The notes under the pieces: generated by a model | What the model was told of the DNA's origin: nothing | Seen by the model: the letters and a program-made list of their open reading frames with translations, nothing else | The model's database searches: none | Part shown: positions 7,579 to 17,365 of the stretch, piece by piece | Layout: each line of letters starts with the position of its first letter | Numbering within the stretch: the first letter of the stretch is position 1 | Assembly: GCA_050288165.1 (NCBI GenBank) | Contig: JBNKDG010000006.1 | Location: forward strand, 1 to 64,000 | Reading direction: 5' to 3' | DNA from: JAPHTQ01 sp050288165 | GTDB lineage: Bacteria; Pseudomonadota; Gammaproteobacteria; Thiohalomonadales; Thiohalomonadaceae | Length of the DNA stretch: 64,000 bases | Program-made: the position numbers and the translations under genes

Positions 7579-8667
7579 ATGAATCAGAAATGGATAGCAC
7601 TCGTATTGCTGGCGCTGGGTGCCAACTTCGCCTGTGCAGCGAGTTTTGATTGCGATAAGGCCGGTACAAAAGTCGAGAAGATGATTTGTGCTGACCCAGC
7701 ACTTTCCAAGTTGGATGAGGAACTGGGTAAGGCTTATACAGAAGCATTGGAATCCTCTTCTGAACCAAAAACACTGAAGGTCAATCAGCGTAACTGGCTG
7801 GCCGTAAGGAATGGTTGCTTGGATACTGATTGCCTGGCGTCATCGTACCGTAGCCAGATTGGCGAATTAACTGGAGAGCCCAAGAAGGGGAAACTCCTGA
7901 TGCTACTGTCCAATAATGACAAGCTTTGTGGTGAGTACAAGGACTATATCGAGCATGAAGTGGCAACCAAACGCCAGTATGGTCATATGACGGTGCCAAT
8001 GTGTAGTCGGCCGTTTGGCAAAGAGTATCCAGCGTTTGAGGCGGTGCAATGGCGCGAGGTAAGTCCGGAGGATTATCCAGAGCTTGCGGTGCAGGCATAT
8101 CGATATATTCGTTATTGGCCATGGGATAGAGGCGAAGTCGCCAGCTATTTGAAGGAAAGTTCTTACCAGGGGCAATTGGATTCGATTAAGTCAAAACATT
8201 CGTACCGCTGGTGGCATATGTGGTTGGGTGAGGCCGATGTTGATAACTCAGGTGATAAAGAAGTTCTACTTAGAGTGGAAGCCGATGGGCGTTGTGGTGA
8301 AGCGATGGATAAACCACCAAGATGGGTAATGCCGGTAATGGTGGTGGATGCATCCGGGAAAGATATTGATGTTAAGAAGTCTGATGGGCTCCAAAAGGTG
8401 ACAGTGCCATTTCCTATCACAACATATCATTGGCCTCCAAAGACCTATTGGACACCAAACATTAAACCAATACCTGGATTGTACATATTTGGTCTTTCGG
8501 CTTTTGACTCATTCACATATGCAGAAGAACGGTATTTTGATGTATGGCATGATGAGTGGGAACAGGCAAACAAAGGTCTTGCTGAACCGCTCTATTCATC
8601 TTTAAGTGTTTATCAAATATCAAACAGCGAAACATATCCAGTCTGCCGTTTTAAATTCAAAAAATAA
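7579..8667 (+). CDS. Secreted LprI-type lysozyme-inhibitor-like protein
   Basis: A 362-residue protein starting MNQKWIALVLLALGANFACA, a clear signal peptide with a signal peptidase I-like ACA-A site. Residues ~22-95 match the LprI N-terminal (DUF1311) domain: FDCDKAGTKVEKMICADPAL, LDEELGKAYTEAL, QRNWLAVRN and CLDTDCLASSYRSQI, with four Cys (25, 37, 80, 85) suited to two disulfides. Family members inhibit lysozymes in the periplasm or envelope. The remaining ~260 residues are Trp/Tyr-rich, with an acidic ADVDNSGDKEV loop, and match nothing I recognise. The stop lies 18 bases before the RTX giant, whose N-terminus looks like a lysozyme, so an immunity role is attractive. Confidence 0.8.
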   Translation: MNQKWIALVLLALGANFACAASFDCDKAGTKVEKMICADPALSKLDEELGKAYTEALESSSEPKTLKVNQRNWLAVRNGCLDTDCLASSYRSQIGELTGEPKKGKLLMLLSNNDKLCGEYKDYIEHEVATKRQYGHMTVPMCSRPFGKEYPAFEAVQWREVSPEDYPELAVQAYRYIRYWPWDRGEVASYLKESSYQGQLDSIKSKHSYRWWHMWLGEADVDNSGDKEVLLRVEADGRCGEAMDKPPRWVMPVMVVDASGKDIDVKKSDGLQKVTVPFPITTYHWPPKTYWTPNIKPIPGLYIFGLSAFDSFTYAEERYFDVWHDEWEQANKGLAEPLYSSLSVYQISNSETYPVCRFKFKK

Positions 8668-8685
8668 CGATTAATGGAGTAAGTT

Positions 8686-11600
8686 ATGGCGATTACCAAT
8701 ACACATACAGCAACCGGCTCGAATTACATCAATGACTTGTTGTCGAATCTGAGAGCGCTGGAAGATTATGTTCCGACTCCATACTATGACAGAGCCACCA
8801 CGAATACTCTTGGCGAATACCAGAATGTTACCATCGGTGACGGCATTAATATCGACTGGAGCAATGAGGCGCACCTGAAACTTGTGCTCAATAAGCTGGG
8901 TATGGTGGATTATTCGAATAACCAGGAGGCTATTCGCCGGCAAACGAATGGCCTGCCGCCGGAAACCGTTGCCGAGAAAGTCCAGCGGCTTGATGCGATG
9001 GTGAGCGCATTTCAGCAAGTATTTGTCAATAATCGCCCTGCCGAAGATGCCAGTTTTAGCGAAGTTCAAACTGCCAATCAGCGACTTGGAGCTGCTCTTG
9101 ATACCTTAGCCCAACAATACGGCGGCCTAAGTCAATTCCAGCTTACCGAAACGCAATCACAAGACGTAATCACACGGATTATCGAAGGTGGTGTGACCGT
9201 CCCTGATTTTCTCGATTTTCCTGTGGAAAAGGGGCTGCAAGCCATGCTGGATGCCCGGCTTGGCAATACAGACACCACCACAAACCTTGCCCACGACAGT
9301 AAAGAATATGCAGCCGTGATGTCAATGTATTACAACGCAAAAACGACTGTTGGGAAGCACCTCGTTACTGCGATTAAGAGCGACAACCGCGCCGAAGCCT
9401 GGTTCGAAATGCGCTACAACACCAATCGCAGTGGATGGAACGAAATCAATGGTGGAGACACCACCGCGATAAACAGCCAGGGTGGCGCAGGTCTGGCAAA
9501 ACGCCGTTACGCCGAAGCCCAACTGTTCGGCTTGTACGGCGACACTACCGACCCAGCGGTACAACTGGAAGACGCCAAATCCGCCTACCGAATGCTTCAA
9601 CTCCACCGTGACACAATTTTGACTTACGAATCATGGTACGGCCAAAATCCTGATGGCACCTCCGGCCAGCGTGACATGACCGGTGCCGCCAATGCCGATA
9701 CACTGGCAGAAGCCTTTACCCAAGCAAAAGAACAAATCATCACCACCCTCAACACCAGCGGGTCCCTCACCCTAAACAAAGCGTCCTACCTCTCCACCGA
9801 CATCTATCTCGATCCAGGCAGAGCCAATTCCCGCCAAAGAGTCAACCCCGACTACAGCAACAAAAACATCACCGGCAGCGAGCGCAATGACATCCTCATC
9901 GGCGAAGGCGGCAGTGACACCCTTATTGGTGGTGCGGGTAATGACGTTCTCATCGGCGGCAATCTGACCAAAGATGGCGTTATCGAAGACCACGGCATCG
10001 ACATCCTAAAAGGCGGCACTGGCAACGACACCTACCTGGTCGGTCGAGGCGATCGGATTTCCGACACAGGCGGCATCAACGAAGTCAACACCGTCCTCCA
10101 TAATGGAGTAGGCATTGACGGCACCTACACCCATATTACCGGCACCGAATTCTACCAACGCGACGACGGCATACGATTTCACATCGACGAAGCAGGTACT
10201 GCCCATTTTTCCGACAGCCACGTCTCCATCGAAAACTTCGACCCCAGCAGCTTCGGCATCACCTACGTCGACAGTGAAGCACCGGTAACCATCAACACAC
10301 TAAGCGGCGACAACAAATCAAATTACCTTATTGGCAGCAGAACCGACTTGTTAGGCAGCCACACAATTCACGGCGGAGCAGGGCAGGACTATATTCTCGG
10401 CTCCTTCGAAAGCGACATCCTGCACGGCGATGACAACGACGACTGGATCGTCGGCAACGGCGGCGAAGACCTCATCTATGGCGACGGCGGTAACGACTAC
10501 ATCACATCGGTATTCGGAGGAAGCACCGTATACGGCGGAATCGGCGACGACATCATCTCCGCAATCAACTTTGACGCCATCGCCAAATCCGTCATCAACC
10601 CGAAAATCAGTCCGTGGATCAGCAACGAAATCTTCTGGCAAGACACCTCTGCCGTATTTTTCCATCCAGCAAATGCATTCAATGCCGATCAACACGGCTA
10701 CAGCGACATCCTCATCACATCGGGATTTACATACACCTACGATCCTAGCAACATAATCCTGAAACCTATAGAAGGAGCTTCCGCCGCCGGTGATGGATGG
10801 ACCTACAAAATGTCTATCGATCACAACAACACCTGGTCATACACCTACTACCACGCTGACCATGCGCCGAAAGGCGAAATACTGTCGGATAGCTTTGGCC
10901 ACTACATGGCACCCTATCCGCTGACACAGGGAGTCACCCTGAGCGGCGGCATAGGGAACGACACCATTATCGGAAACGATGGCGCTGACAACCTCTCCGG
11001 GGGAGACGACAACGACAACATACTGGGTAACGGCGGCGAAGACCTCATCGACGGCGGCAAAGGCGATGACATCATCCTGGCCGGGGATGGCGATGACTAC
11101 GTGATGGGGCAAGCGGGAAAAGACTTTATTCGTGGCGGAAAGGGCAATGACACGCTGGATGGCGGTGACAATAACGACTACCTGTATGGTGGAGATGACA
11201 ACGATCTGATTCTGGGCGGCGATGGGAACGACATACTATGGGGTGGTCGAGGGATTGATTACCTTGCTGGTGGCAAGGGTAACGATACATACGTCTACGA
11301 AATTGGCGATGGAGAGGTACATATTTTCGATACCGCGGACGATCTCAACGTCCTGCAGTTAGGCGAAGGGATCACCACGGGCATGATAAAACTGGAAGTA
11401 GGCTCCCTCGCCATCCGCCTTTCCGACACCGACGTCATCCACCTCGACAACTTCGACCCCAACAACCCGGATGCGGGCGCCTCCGGCATTACCCGAATCG
11501 AATTTGCCGACGGCACCGTCATGACCTACCAGGAACTACTGGCGCTGGGATTCGACCAGGTGGGTACATCTGGCGATGACATCATCAACGGCACCCCATT

Positions 11601-14600
11601 GCCCGACAACCTCTACGGCCTGGAAGGCAACGACACCATATACGGCCTGGAGCACAACGACTACATCGACGGCGGTACGGGTGCCGATACCATGGCCGGT
11701 GGTGCAGGCGACGACACCTACCTTGTCGACCAGGCAGGCGATACCATCGTTGAATTGGCAAACGAAGGTAACGACACCGTTATTGCCTCGTACTCCTATT
11801 CGCTTCAAGACAACGTCGAAAACCTTGTGCTCAATGGTTCGGCTGCCATCACCGGGACAGGCAACGCACAAAACAACGTTATTCAAGGCAACGAATTGGA
11901 TAACACCCTTTCCGGTCTTGGCGGCAACGACACGTTATACGGCGGTGATGGGAATGATGTCCTGGATGGCGGTGAAGGGGACGACACGTTATCCGGCGGT
12001 ACTGGGGATGACATCCTGGATGGCGGTGCCGGAGTGGATGTCATGATCGGCGGCGCCGGTGCGGATATCTATATCGTCGACAACAGCAACGATGTCGCCA
12101 CGGAAGATACGCCGGATGACGGTATCGATACCGTACGCAGCAGTGTTACCTATCAACTGGACAATTCCGCCATTGAGCGGCTGGAGTTGGTCGGCGATGC
12201 CGATATCGACGGCACCGGTAACAACTACGACAACGAGATTGTCGGCAATAGCGGCAACAACCGTCTTGATGGTAGAGGTGGAGCGGACACGCTTGCCGGT
12301 GGTGATGGGGACGATACCTATGTGGTCGATCAGTCCGATACGGTTATCGAAGTGGCCGGAGAGGGCACCGATACCGTTGAAGCCCGTTTCGACTACACGC
12401 TGGGAAGTAATCTCGAAAACCTGACGTTGACCGGTTACGGTTCATTGAACGGAACCGGCAATGAACTGGACAACGTGCTGCGTGGCAACTCCTACAACAA
12501 TATCCTTGATGGTCAGGGTGGTGCCGACACAATGGTCGGCGGTGCGGGTGATGACACCTATATTGTGGATAATACCGGTGACACCGTTGTTGAGAATGCT
12601 GGGGATGGCATCGATACGGTCTACAGCTCGGCGAATTTCACCCTGAGCGCCAACGTCGAAAACCTGACCCTTACCGGCAACGATGCGCTAAGCGGTAGCG
12701 GCAATGCACTGAACAACGTCATTCTCGGTAATGATGCGGACAACACCCTATGGGGTAACGACGGCAATGACAGCCTGAGCGGTGGTTTAGGTGCCGACGT
12801 TATGCACGGTGGTGCCGGGGATGACGTGTTCTTTGTCGACCACATCGGGGATATTACCCAGGAGAATAGCGGCGAAGGGTATGACCGCGTTTACGCCTCC
12901 GTAGACCACACCCTTGGTGACCATATCGAACGGCTGTACCTGACAGGTACTACCGGTATGGAAGATATCAATGGCACCGGTAACAATCAGGCAAACACCC
13001 TCTACGGTAATGCGGGCGACAATGTGCTCTCTGGTCTGGGTGGCGACGACATACTGGATGGTGGTTCAGGCAACGACACCCTTGATGGCGGTGATGGGAA
13101 CGATACCCTTAATGGTCGTGATGGTGCCGACACCCTAATCGGCGGCAACGGTGACGACCAATACATTATTGATAACATCAACGACGTTGCCATCGAGACC
13201 GGCACAGACGGTTACGACAGCGTGCTCAGCAGCGTGTCATTCACCATGGGTGAAAACATTGAGGCGATCGAGTTGTTGTTCGGTAGTGGCAATCTCAACG
13301 CGACGGGTAACGCCTCAGACAATTACATTATTGGTAACGAAGGGGACAACATACTCTACGGCCTGGGCGGAGACGACACCATCGACGGCGATGCCGGAAA
13401 CGATACGCTTTTGGGCGGCGATGGAAACGATCACCTCTATGGTGGCGACGACCAATACGGGTTTTACTACTCCTATGGCGGCAACTATGGTTACGGCGGC
13501 TATGTGTACGGACCGTTACCCAACAACGACACCCTGGACGGCGGTGCCGGTGATGATTACCTTGATGGCGGTTCCGGTGACGACATCCTCTATGGCCGCG
13601 AGGGCGATGACTACCTGTTCGGCGGGATGGATGCCACTGCCAGCGGCGGTGGCTATGGTTACGGTGGATACGGCTACGGTGGATCTGATGTAAGCACCAA
13701 TAACGACAGACTCTACGGCGGCGAAGGTAATGATGTCATCGACGGCGGTAGTGGAGACGACTTCCTCTATGGCGAGGTCGGTACCGATACCCTATACGGC
13801 GGCGACGGCATCGACCTGCTGGACGGCGGCGACGGCATCGACACCATGTCCGGTGGACAGGGCAATGACACCTACGTTGTCGACGGCAGCTACACCAAAG
13901 TGCCCGCCACCGAACTTAACGACTGTGGCGACATCGTTAATACAGAACGTCTGCAATGGACCACCGACAGCGTTACAGAATATGCCGGTGAGGGTTTTGA
14001 TACCGTCCTCAGTAACGCCAGCTTTGTTTTGGGCGACAACATCGAGCGACTGGAACTGGTTTACGACGAAACCAACCTGGATGCACAAACCATTGCCGAC
14101 CTGCAAACCTTCGGCATGGACGGCACCGGCAACGCCCAGGACAACCAACTTATCGGTAACGCCCTGAAAAACCGTCTGGATGGTGGCGTCGGTGCCGACA
14201 CCATGGAAGGTGGTGCGGGCGACGACACCTACGTCATCGACAATACCGGCGACATCATCATCGAAGCGTCGGGTGGCGGCAACGACACAGTCGAATCCTC
14301 CCTCGACTACAGCCTGACCGATGCCAACCTCGAAAACCTCACCCTGCTCGATGGTGCAACAACTGGCCAGGGCAACGCCGGTGACAATATTCTGCGTGGC
14401 AACAGCGCCGACAACCTGCTCGAAGGACTCGACGGCAACGACAGATTCTATGGCGGTGCTGGTAACGACACCCTGATGGGCGGTGCTGGCGATGATACCT
14501 ACATCTTCCGCCTTGGTGACGGCAACGACATCATCGACGACAATCAGGGAGCCGACACCCTCTATATCGGAAAAGATCTCACCGCCGCCGATCTGGAAGG

Positions 14601-17256
14601 CGAGCGTGTGGGTAACGATGCGGTAATTCGTATTATCGGTACCGACGATTCGATCGCCCTGAAAGACTGGTTCCTGAATGCTGAAGGTGTTAACCGGATT
14701 AGCTTCTGCGACAGTAGCGCCCTGGACCAGGCCGGTATCGAAGGCCTGTTCAACCAGCCGCCGGTTGCCAACCCGGACAGCATGACCGCATTCGAAGACG
14801 GCGGAATTGTTATCACGCCTACCTCAACCCTGCTAGCCAACGACACCGATCCAAATCCCACCGACATCCTCACCGTCGAATCGGTCGGTGCCTCCGCCAT
14901 CGGTGCAACGGTGGCCCTGGTTGATGGCGAAGTTCACTACGACATCGGTGATCGCTTCCAGGAACTCAAAGCTGGAGCCGTCGTCTACGACAGCTTCGTC
15001 TACACCATCAACGACGGTAACGGCGCCACCGCGACCAGCACCGTCACCGTCACCATCGTCGGCACCAACGACGGCCCGGTCGCCGAGGTGGACTTTGGGG
15101 CCGCTGTGGAAGACGGCCCGGTAGTCACCCTGACCGCTGCCGAACTGATGGCCAACGATCACGATATCGATCAGGGCGACACCATGAGTATCGCCTCCGT
15201 ATCGGCGCAGTCGGCGGCAGGCGCTACGGTCAGCCTGGTTAACGGCGATGTGCAGTACGACATCGGCGATCTGTTCCAGGAACTGGCGGAAGGGCAGATC
15301 GCCACCGACACCTTCGAATACACCATTATCGATTCCGCCGGTGCCACCAGCACGGCCACCGTCACCATGACCATTACCGGCACCAACGATGCCCCCGTCG
15401 TGACAGCCGACACTGCCGCGATGCAGGAAGACGTTACCCTTACAGCTACGGGCAATGTGCTGGCCAACGACAGCGACATCGACCAGGGCGACATCCTCAC
15501 CGTCGCCAACGCCGGTACCTATGTGGGTCAATACGGCACACTAACGTTGAATGTCGACGGCAGCTATAACTACGCGCTGTATAACAGCGCCATTGCTGTG
15601 CAATCGCTGGCAGAAGGCCAACTGGTCAGTGAGTCCTTCGACTACATCACAACGGATGGCATGGCAGAGACCGCCTCCACATTGACTGTCAACATCATTG
15701 GCACAAACGATGCGCCGGTAGTCAACATTCCGTTATCCGATCAAGCCGCGTATGAAGAAGTCACCTTCAGTTACCAAATCCCGGCGGACACCTTCAGCGA
15801 CATCGATCAGGGCGACACACTGAGCTACAGCGCCACCCTCGCCAATGGCGATCCGTTGCCGGACTGGCTGACATTCGATCCAGCCACCCGAACCCTCAGC
15901 AGCAACCTGCCTGACGGCAAAGCGGCGGGTATTTGGGACATTCGCGTTACCGCCACCGATCTGCACGGCGCTTCCGCCTACAGCGACTTCAAACTAGACG
16001 TGGCCGACCTCCTCAAAGGCACCTGCGAAGAAGAGACCCTTACCGGCAGCGGCCTGCGTGACGTGATCTACGGCTTCGGTGACGACGACATCTTGATCGG
16101 CAGCGGTGCCAACGATGTGCTGATCGGTGGAACCGGCCAGGACATCCTGCAGGGCGGCGAAGGCGACGACATACTTATTGCCGAAGACCCGATTGATGCG
16201 GTACAACTGGAAGGTGCGCCGCTGCTGGATCCACCCGATTGCTGTGGCGATGATGACGACGACCATCATCAAGGACACCGCCATCAACATGAGCACCATG
16301 GCAAGCATGACCACGGTCACCACGGTAATGACGACGGCGGGCATTGCAGCAGTCACGATGACAGCCATCATGGCAAAGAGAATGATGACCATCATGGTAA
16401 AGACTATGGCCAGCAGCATGACGGGCATTACACCTCTCTCAAGGGCTGGCCTTTCGGCGGCATTTTTGCCTGGTCCTGCAACAGCGGCAACAAACATCAC
16501 TATGGTGAGCAATATGGTAGCCACCATCATCATGATGGAAGTGACGGACATTGTGGTGACAGTCACGATGGCTGCGGTGAAGTGGCCCCGGCGCCTAACC
16601 TGCTCGATGCCGGTGCCGGCAACGACAAACTCTACGGTGGAGCCGGCAACGACATCCTGATTGGTGGCAGCGGCAACGACACCATCGACACCGGCGCCGG
16701 GGCCAACCTTATCGCCTTCAATGTCGGCGATGGAAACGATATCGTCCTCACCAACACGGAAGCGGACAATACGCTCTCCATGGGCGGCGGGATTGAACTA
16801 TCCGATCTAGCCTTCAGCAAAGCGGGCGACGATCTGGTGCTGGAGATTGGTGACAACGAAAGTATCACCCTGAACGACTGGTATGCCTCGGAGCAGAACC
16901 ACAACATAGTCACCCTGCAAATCATCAGCGAAGCAAAAAGTCGGTGCCATGGGCACGACTGGGGATGGGGTTCACATCATGACAAGACACCAGGGCTAGA
17001 CGTCCTCAGTATCGACTTCAGCGCCCTGACGGAATCCTTTGCGGAATCCGGCGTTACCGATCACTGGTCACTGACTGAGGCAAAGCTGAAGCATCATCTC
17101 GAACACCACAACAGTGAAGACGACATCGGCGGTGGCGATCTGGCAGGCCAGTACGCCCTGCACGGCAGCTTTGACGGCATGAGTTATGACGCCATGCAGG
17201 ATGCGCTGAAAGACGCGAATCTGGGCGATAAGCGGAGGCATGGTTCATTCAGATAA
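8686..17256 (+). CDS. Giant RTX protein with N-terminal lysozyme-like domain
   Basis: A 2856-residue protein; GGAG stands before the ATG. Residues ~1-290 resemble T4/pesticin-type GH24 lysozymes: Glu26 and Asp35 are nine apart (ALEDYVPTPYYD), as in T4 lysozyme, and Thr49 lies in VTIGDGINI. An AWFEMRYNTNR and LAKRRYAEAQLFGLYG region follows. From ~390 to ~2000 are dozens of GGxGxDxLx calcium-binding nonapeptides alternating with NDTVxxSxxYxLxxNVENLxLTG blocks. Two Gly/Tyr-rich loops sit near 1591-1615 and 1650-1675. Residues ~2025-2442 hold VCBS/cadherin-like domains with TNDAPV linkers and a CADG-like domain. A His/Asp-rich insertion (~2517-2640) precedes the last RTX block. No signal peptide, so type I secretion is likely, but no transporter genes are in the window. 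Confidence 0.93.
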   Translation: MAITNTHTATGSNYINDLLSNLRALEDYVPTPYYDRATTNTLGEYQNVTIGDGINIDWSNEAHLKLVLNKLGMVDYSNNQEAIRRQTNGLPPETVAEKVQRLDAMVSAFQQVFVNNRPAEDASFSEVQTANQRLGAALDTLAQQYGGLSQFQLTETQSQDVITRIIEGGVTVPDFLDFPVEKGLQAMLDARLGNTDTTTNLAHDSKEYAAVMSMYYNAKTTVGKHLVTAIKSDNRAEAWFEMRYNTNRSGWNEINGGDTTAINSQGGAGLAKRRYAEAQLFGLYGDTTDPAVQLEDAKSAYRMLQLHRDTILTYESWYGQNPDGTSGQRDMTGAANADTLAEAFTQAKEQIITTLNTSGSLTLNKASYLSTDIYLDPGRANSRQRVNPDYSNKNITGSERNDILIGEGGSDTLIGGAGNDVLIGGNLTKDGVIEDHGIDILKGGTGNDTYLVGRGDRISDTGGINEVNTVLHNGVGIDGTYTHITGTEFYQRDDGIRFHIDEAGTAHFSDSHVSIENFDPSSFGITYVDSEAPVTINTLSGDNKSNYLIGSRTDLLGSHTIHGGAGQDYILGSFESDILHGDDNDDWIVGNGGEDLIYGDGGNDYITSVFGGSTVYGGIGDDIISAINFDAIAKSVINPKISPWISNEIFWQDTSAVFFHPANAFNADQHGYSDILITSGFTYTYDPSNIILKPIEGASAAGDGWTYKMSIDHNNTWSYTYYHADHAPKGEILSDSFGHYMAPYPLTQGVTLSGGIGNDTIIGNDGADNLSGGDDNDNILGNGGEDLIDGGKGDDIILAGDGDDYVMGQAGKDFIRGGKGNDTLDGGDNNDYLYGGDDNDLILGGDGNDILWGGRGIDYLAGGKGNDTYVYEIGDGEVHIFDTADDLNVLQLGEGITTGMIKLEVGSLAIRLSDTDVIHLDNFDPNNPDAGASGITRIEFADGTVMTYQELLALGFDQVGTSGDDIINGTPLPDNLYGLEGNDTIYGLEHNDYIDGGTGADTMAGGAGDDTYLVDQAGDTIVELANEGNDTVIASYSYSLQDNVENLVLNGSAAITGTGNAQNNVIQGNELDNTLSGLGGNDTLYGGDGNDVLDGGEGDDTLSGGTGDDILDGGAGVDVMIGGAGADIYIVDNSNDVATEDTPDDGIDTVRSSVTYQLDNSAIERLELVGDADIDGTGNNYDNEIVGNSGNNRLDGRGGADTLAGGDGDDTYVVDQSDTVIEVAGEGTDTVEARFDYTLGSNLENLTLTGYGSLNGTGNELDNVLRGNSYNNILDGQGGADTMVGGAGDDTYIVDNTGDTVVENAGDGIDTVYSSANFTLSANVENLTLTGNDALSGSGNALNNVILGNDADNTLWGNDGNDSLSGGLGADVMHGGAGDDVFFVDHIGDITQENSGEGYDRVYASVDHTLGDHIERLYLTGTTGMEDINGTGNNQANTLYGNAGDNVLSGLGGDDILDGGSGNDTLDGGDGNDTLNGRDGADTLIGGNGDDQYIIDNINDVAIETGTDGYDSVLSSVSFTMGENIEAIELLFGSGNLNATGNASDNYIIGNEGDNILYGLGGDDTIDGDAGNDTLLGGDGNDHLYGGDDQYGFYYSYGGNYGYGGYVYGPLPNNDTLDGGAGDDYLDGGSGDDILYGREGDDYLFGGMDATASGGGYGYGGYGYGGSDVSTNNDRLYGGEGNDVIDGGSGDDFLYGEVGTDTLYGGDGIDLLDGGDGIDTMSGGQGNDTYVVDGSYTKVPATELNDCGDIVNTERLQWTTDSVTEYAGEGFDTVLSNASFVLGDNIERLELVYDETNLDAQTIADLQTFGMDGTGNAQDNQLIGNALKNRLDGGVGADTMEGGAGDDTYVIDNTGDIIIEASGGGNDTVESSLDYSLTDANLENLTLLDGATTGQGNAGDNILRGNSADNLLEGLDGNDRFYGGAGNDTLMGGAGDDTYIFRLGDGNDIIDDNQGADTLYIGKDLTAADLEGERVGNDAVIRIIGTDDSIALKDWFLNAEGVNRISFCDSSALDQAGIEGLFNQPPVANPDSMTAFEDGGIVITPTSTLLANDTDPNPTDILTVESVGASAIGATVALVDGEVHYDIGDRFQELKAGAVVYDSFVYTINDGNGATATSTVTVTIVGTNDGPVAEVDFGAAVEDGPVVTLTAAELMANDHDIDQGDTMSIASVSAQSAAGATVSLVNGDVQYDIGDLFQELAEGQIATDTFEYTIIDSAGATSTATVTMTITGTNDAPVVTADTAAMQEDVTLTATGNVLANDSDIDQGDILTVANAGTYVGQYGTLTLNVDGSYNYALYNSAIAVQSLAEGQLVSESFDYITTDGMAETASTLTVNIIGTNDAPVVNIPLSDQAAYEEVTFSYQIPADTFSDIDQGDTLSYSATLANGDPLPDWLTFDPATRTLSSNLPDGKAAGIWDIRVTATDLHGASAYSDFKLDVADLLKGTCEEETLTGSGLRDVIYGFGDDDILIGSGANDVLIGGTGQDILQGGEGDDILIAEDPIDAVQLEGAPLLDPPDCCGDDDDDHHQGHRHQHEHHGKHDHGHHGNDDGGHCSSHDDSHHGKENDDHHGKDYGQQHDGHYTSLKGWPFGGIFAWSCNSGNKHHYGEQYGSHHHHDGSDGHCGDSHDGCGEVAPAPNLLDAGAGNDKLYGGAGNDILIGGSGNDTIDTGAGANLIAFNVGDGNDIVLTNTEADNTLSMGGGIELSDLAFSKAGDDLVLEIGDNESITLNDWYASEQNHNIVTLQIISEAKSRCHGHDWGWGSHHDKTPGLDVLSIDFSALTESFAESGVTDHWSLTEAKLKHHLEHHNSEDDIGGGDLAGQYALHGSFDGMSYDAMQDALKDANLGDKRRHGSFR

Positions 17257-17286
17257 TGTTGTCGGTCGGTACTGGTTGAACCGGGA

Positions 17287-17318
17287 GCCGCTCCGCATCG
17301 TGCGGGGCGGCTTTGTTT
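17287..17318 (+). terminator. Terminator after the RTX gene
   Basis: GCCGCTCCGCA, TCG loop, TGCGGGGCGGC: an 11-bp stem with one G-T pair, followed by TTTGTTT. It starts 30 bases past the RTX stop codon. Confidence 0.85.
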
Positions 17319-17365
17319 ACTTTGTGGAAAGAGGAAGGTGTAACCGTTTTTAACTTAATCCAAAA

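Noticed and set aside
10980..14500. Repeats resembling a CRISPR array or tandem DNA repeat
   Set aside because: They encode RTX calcium-binding nonapeptides, vary in sequence and length and lie in one frame. No CRISPR-type equal spacers.
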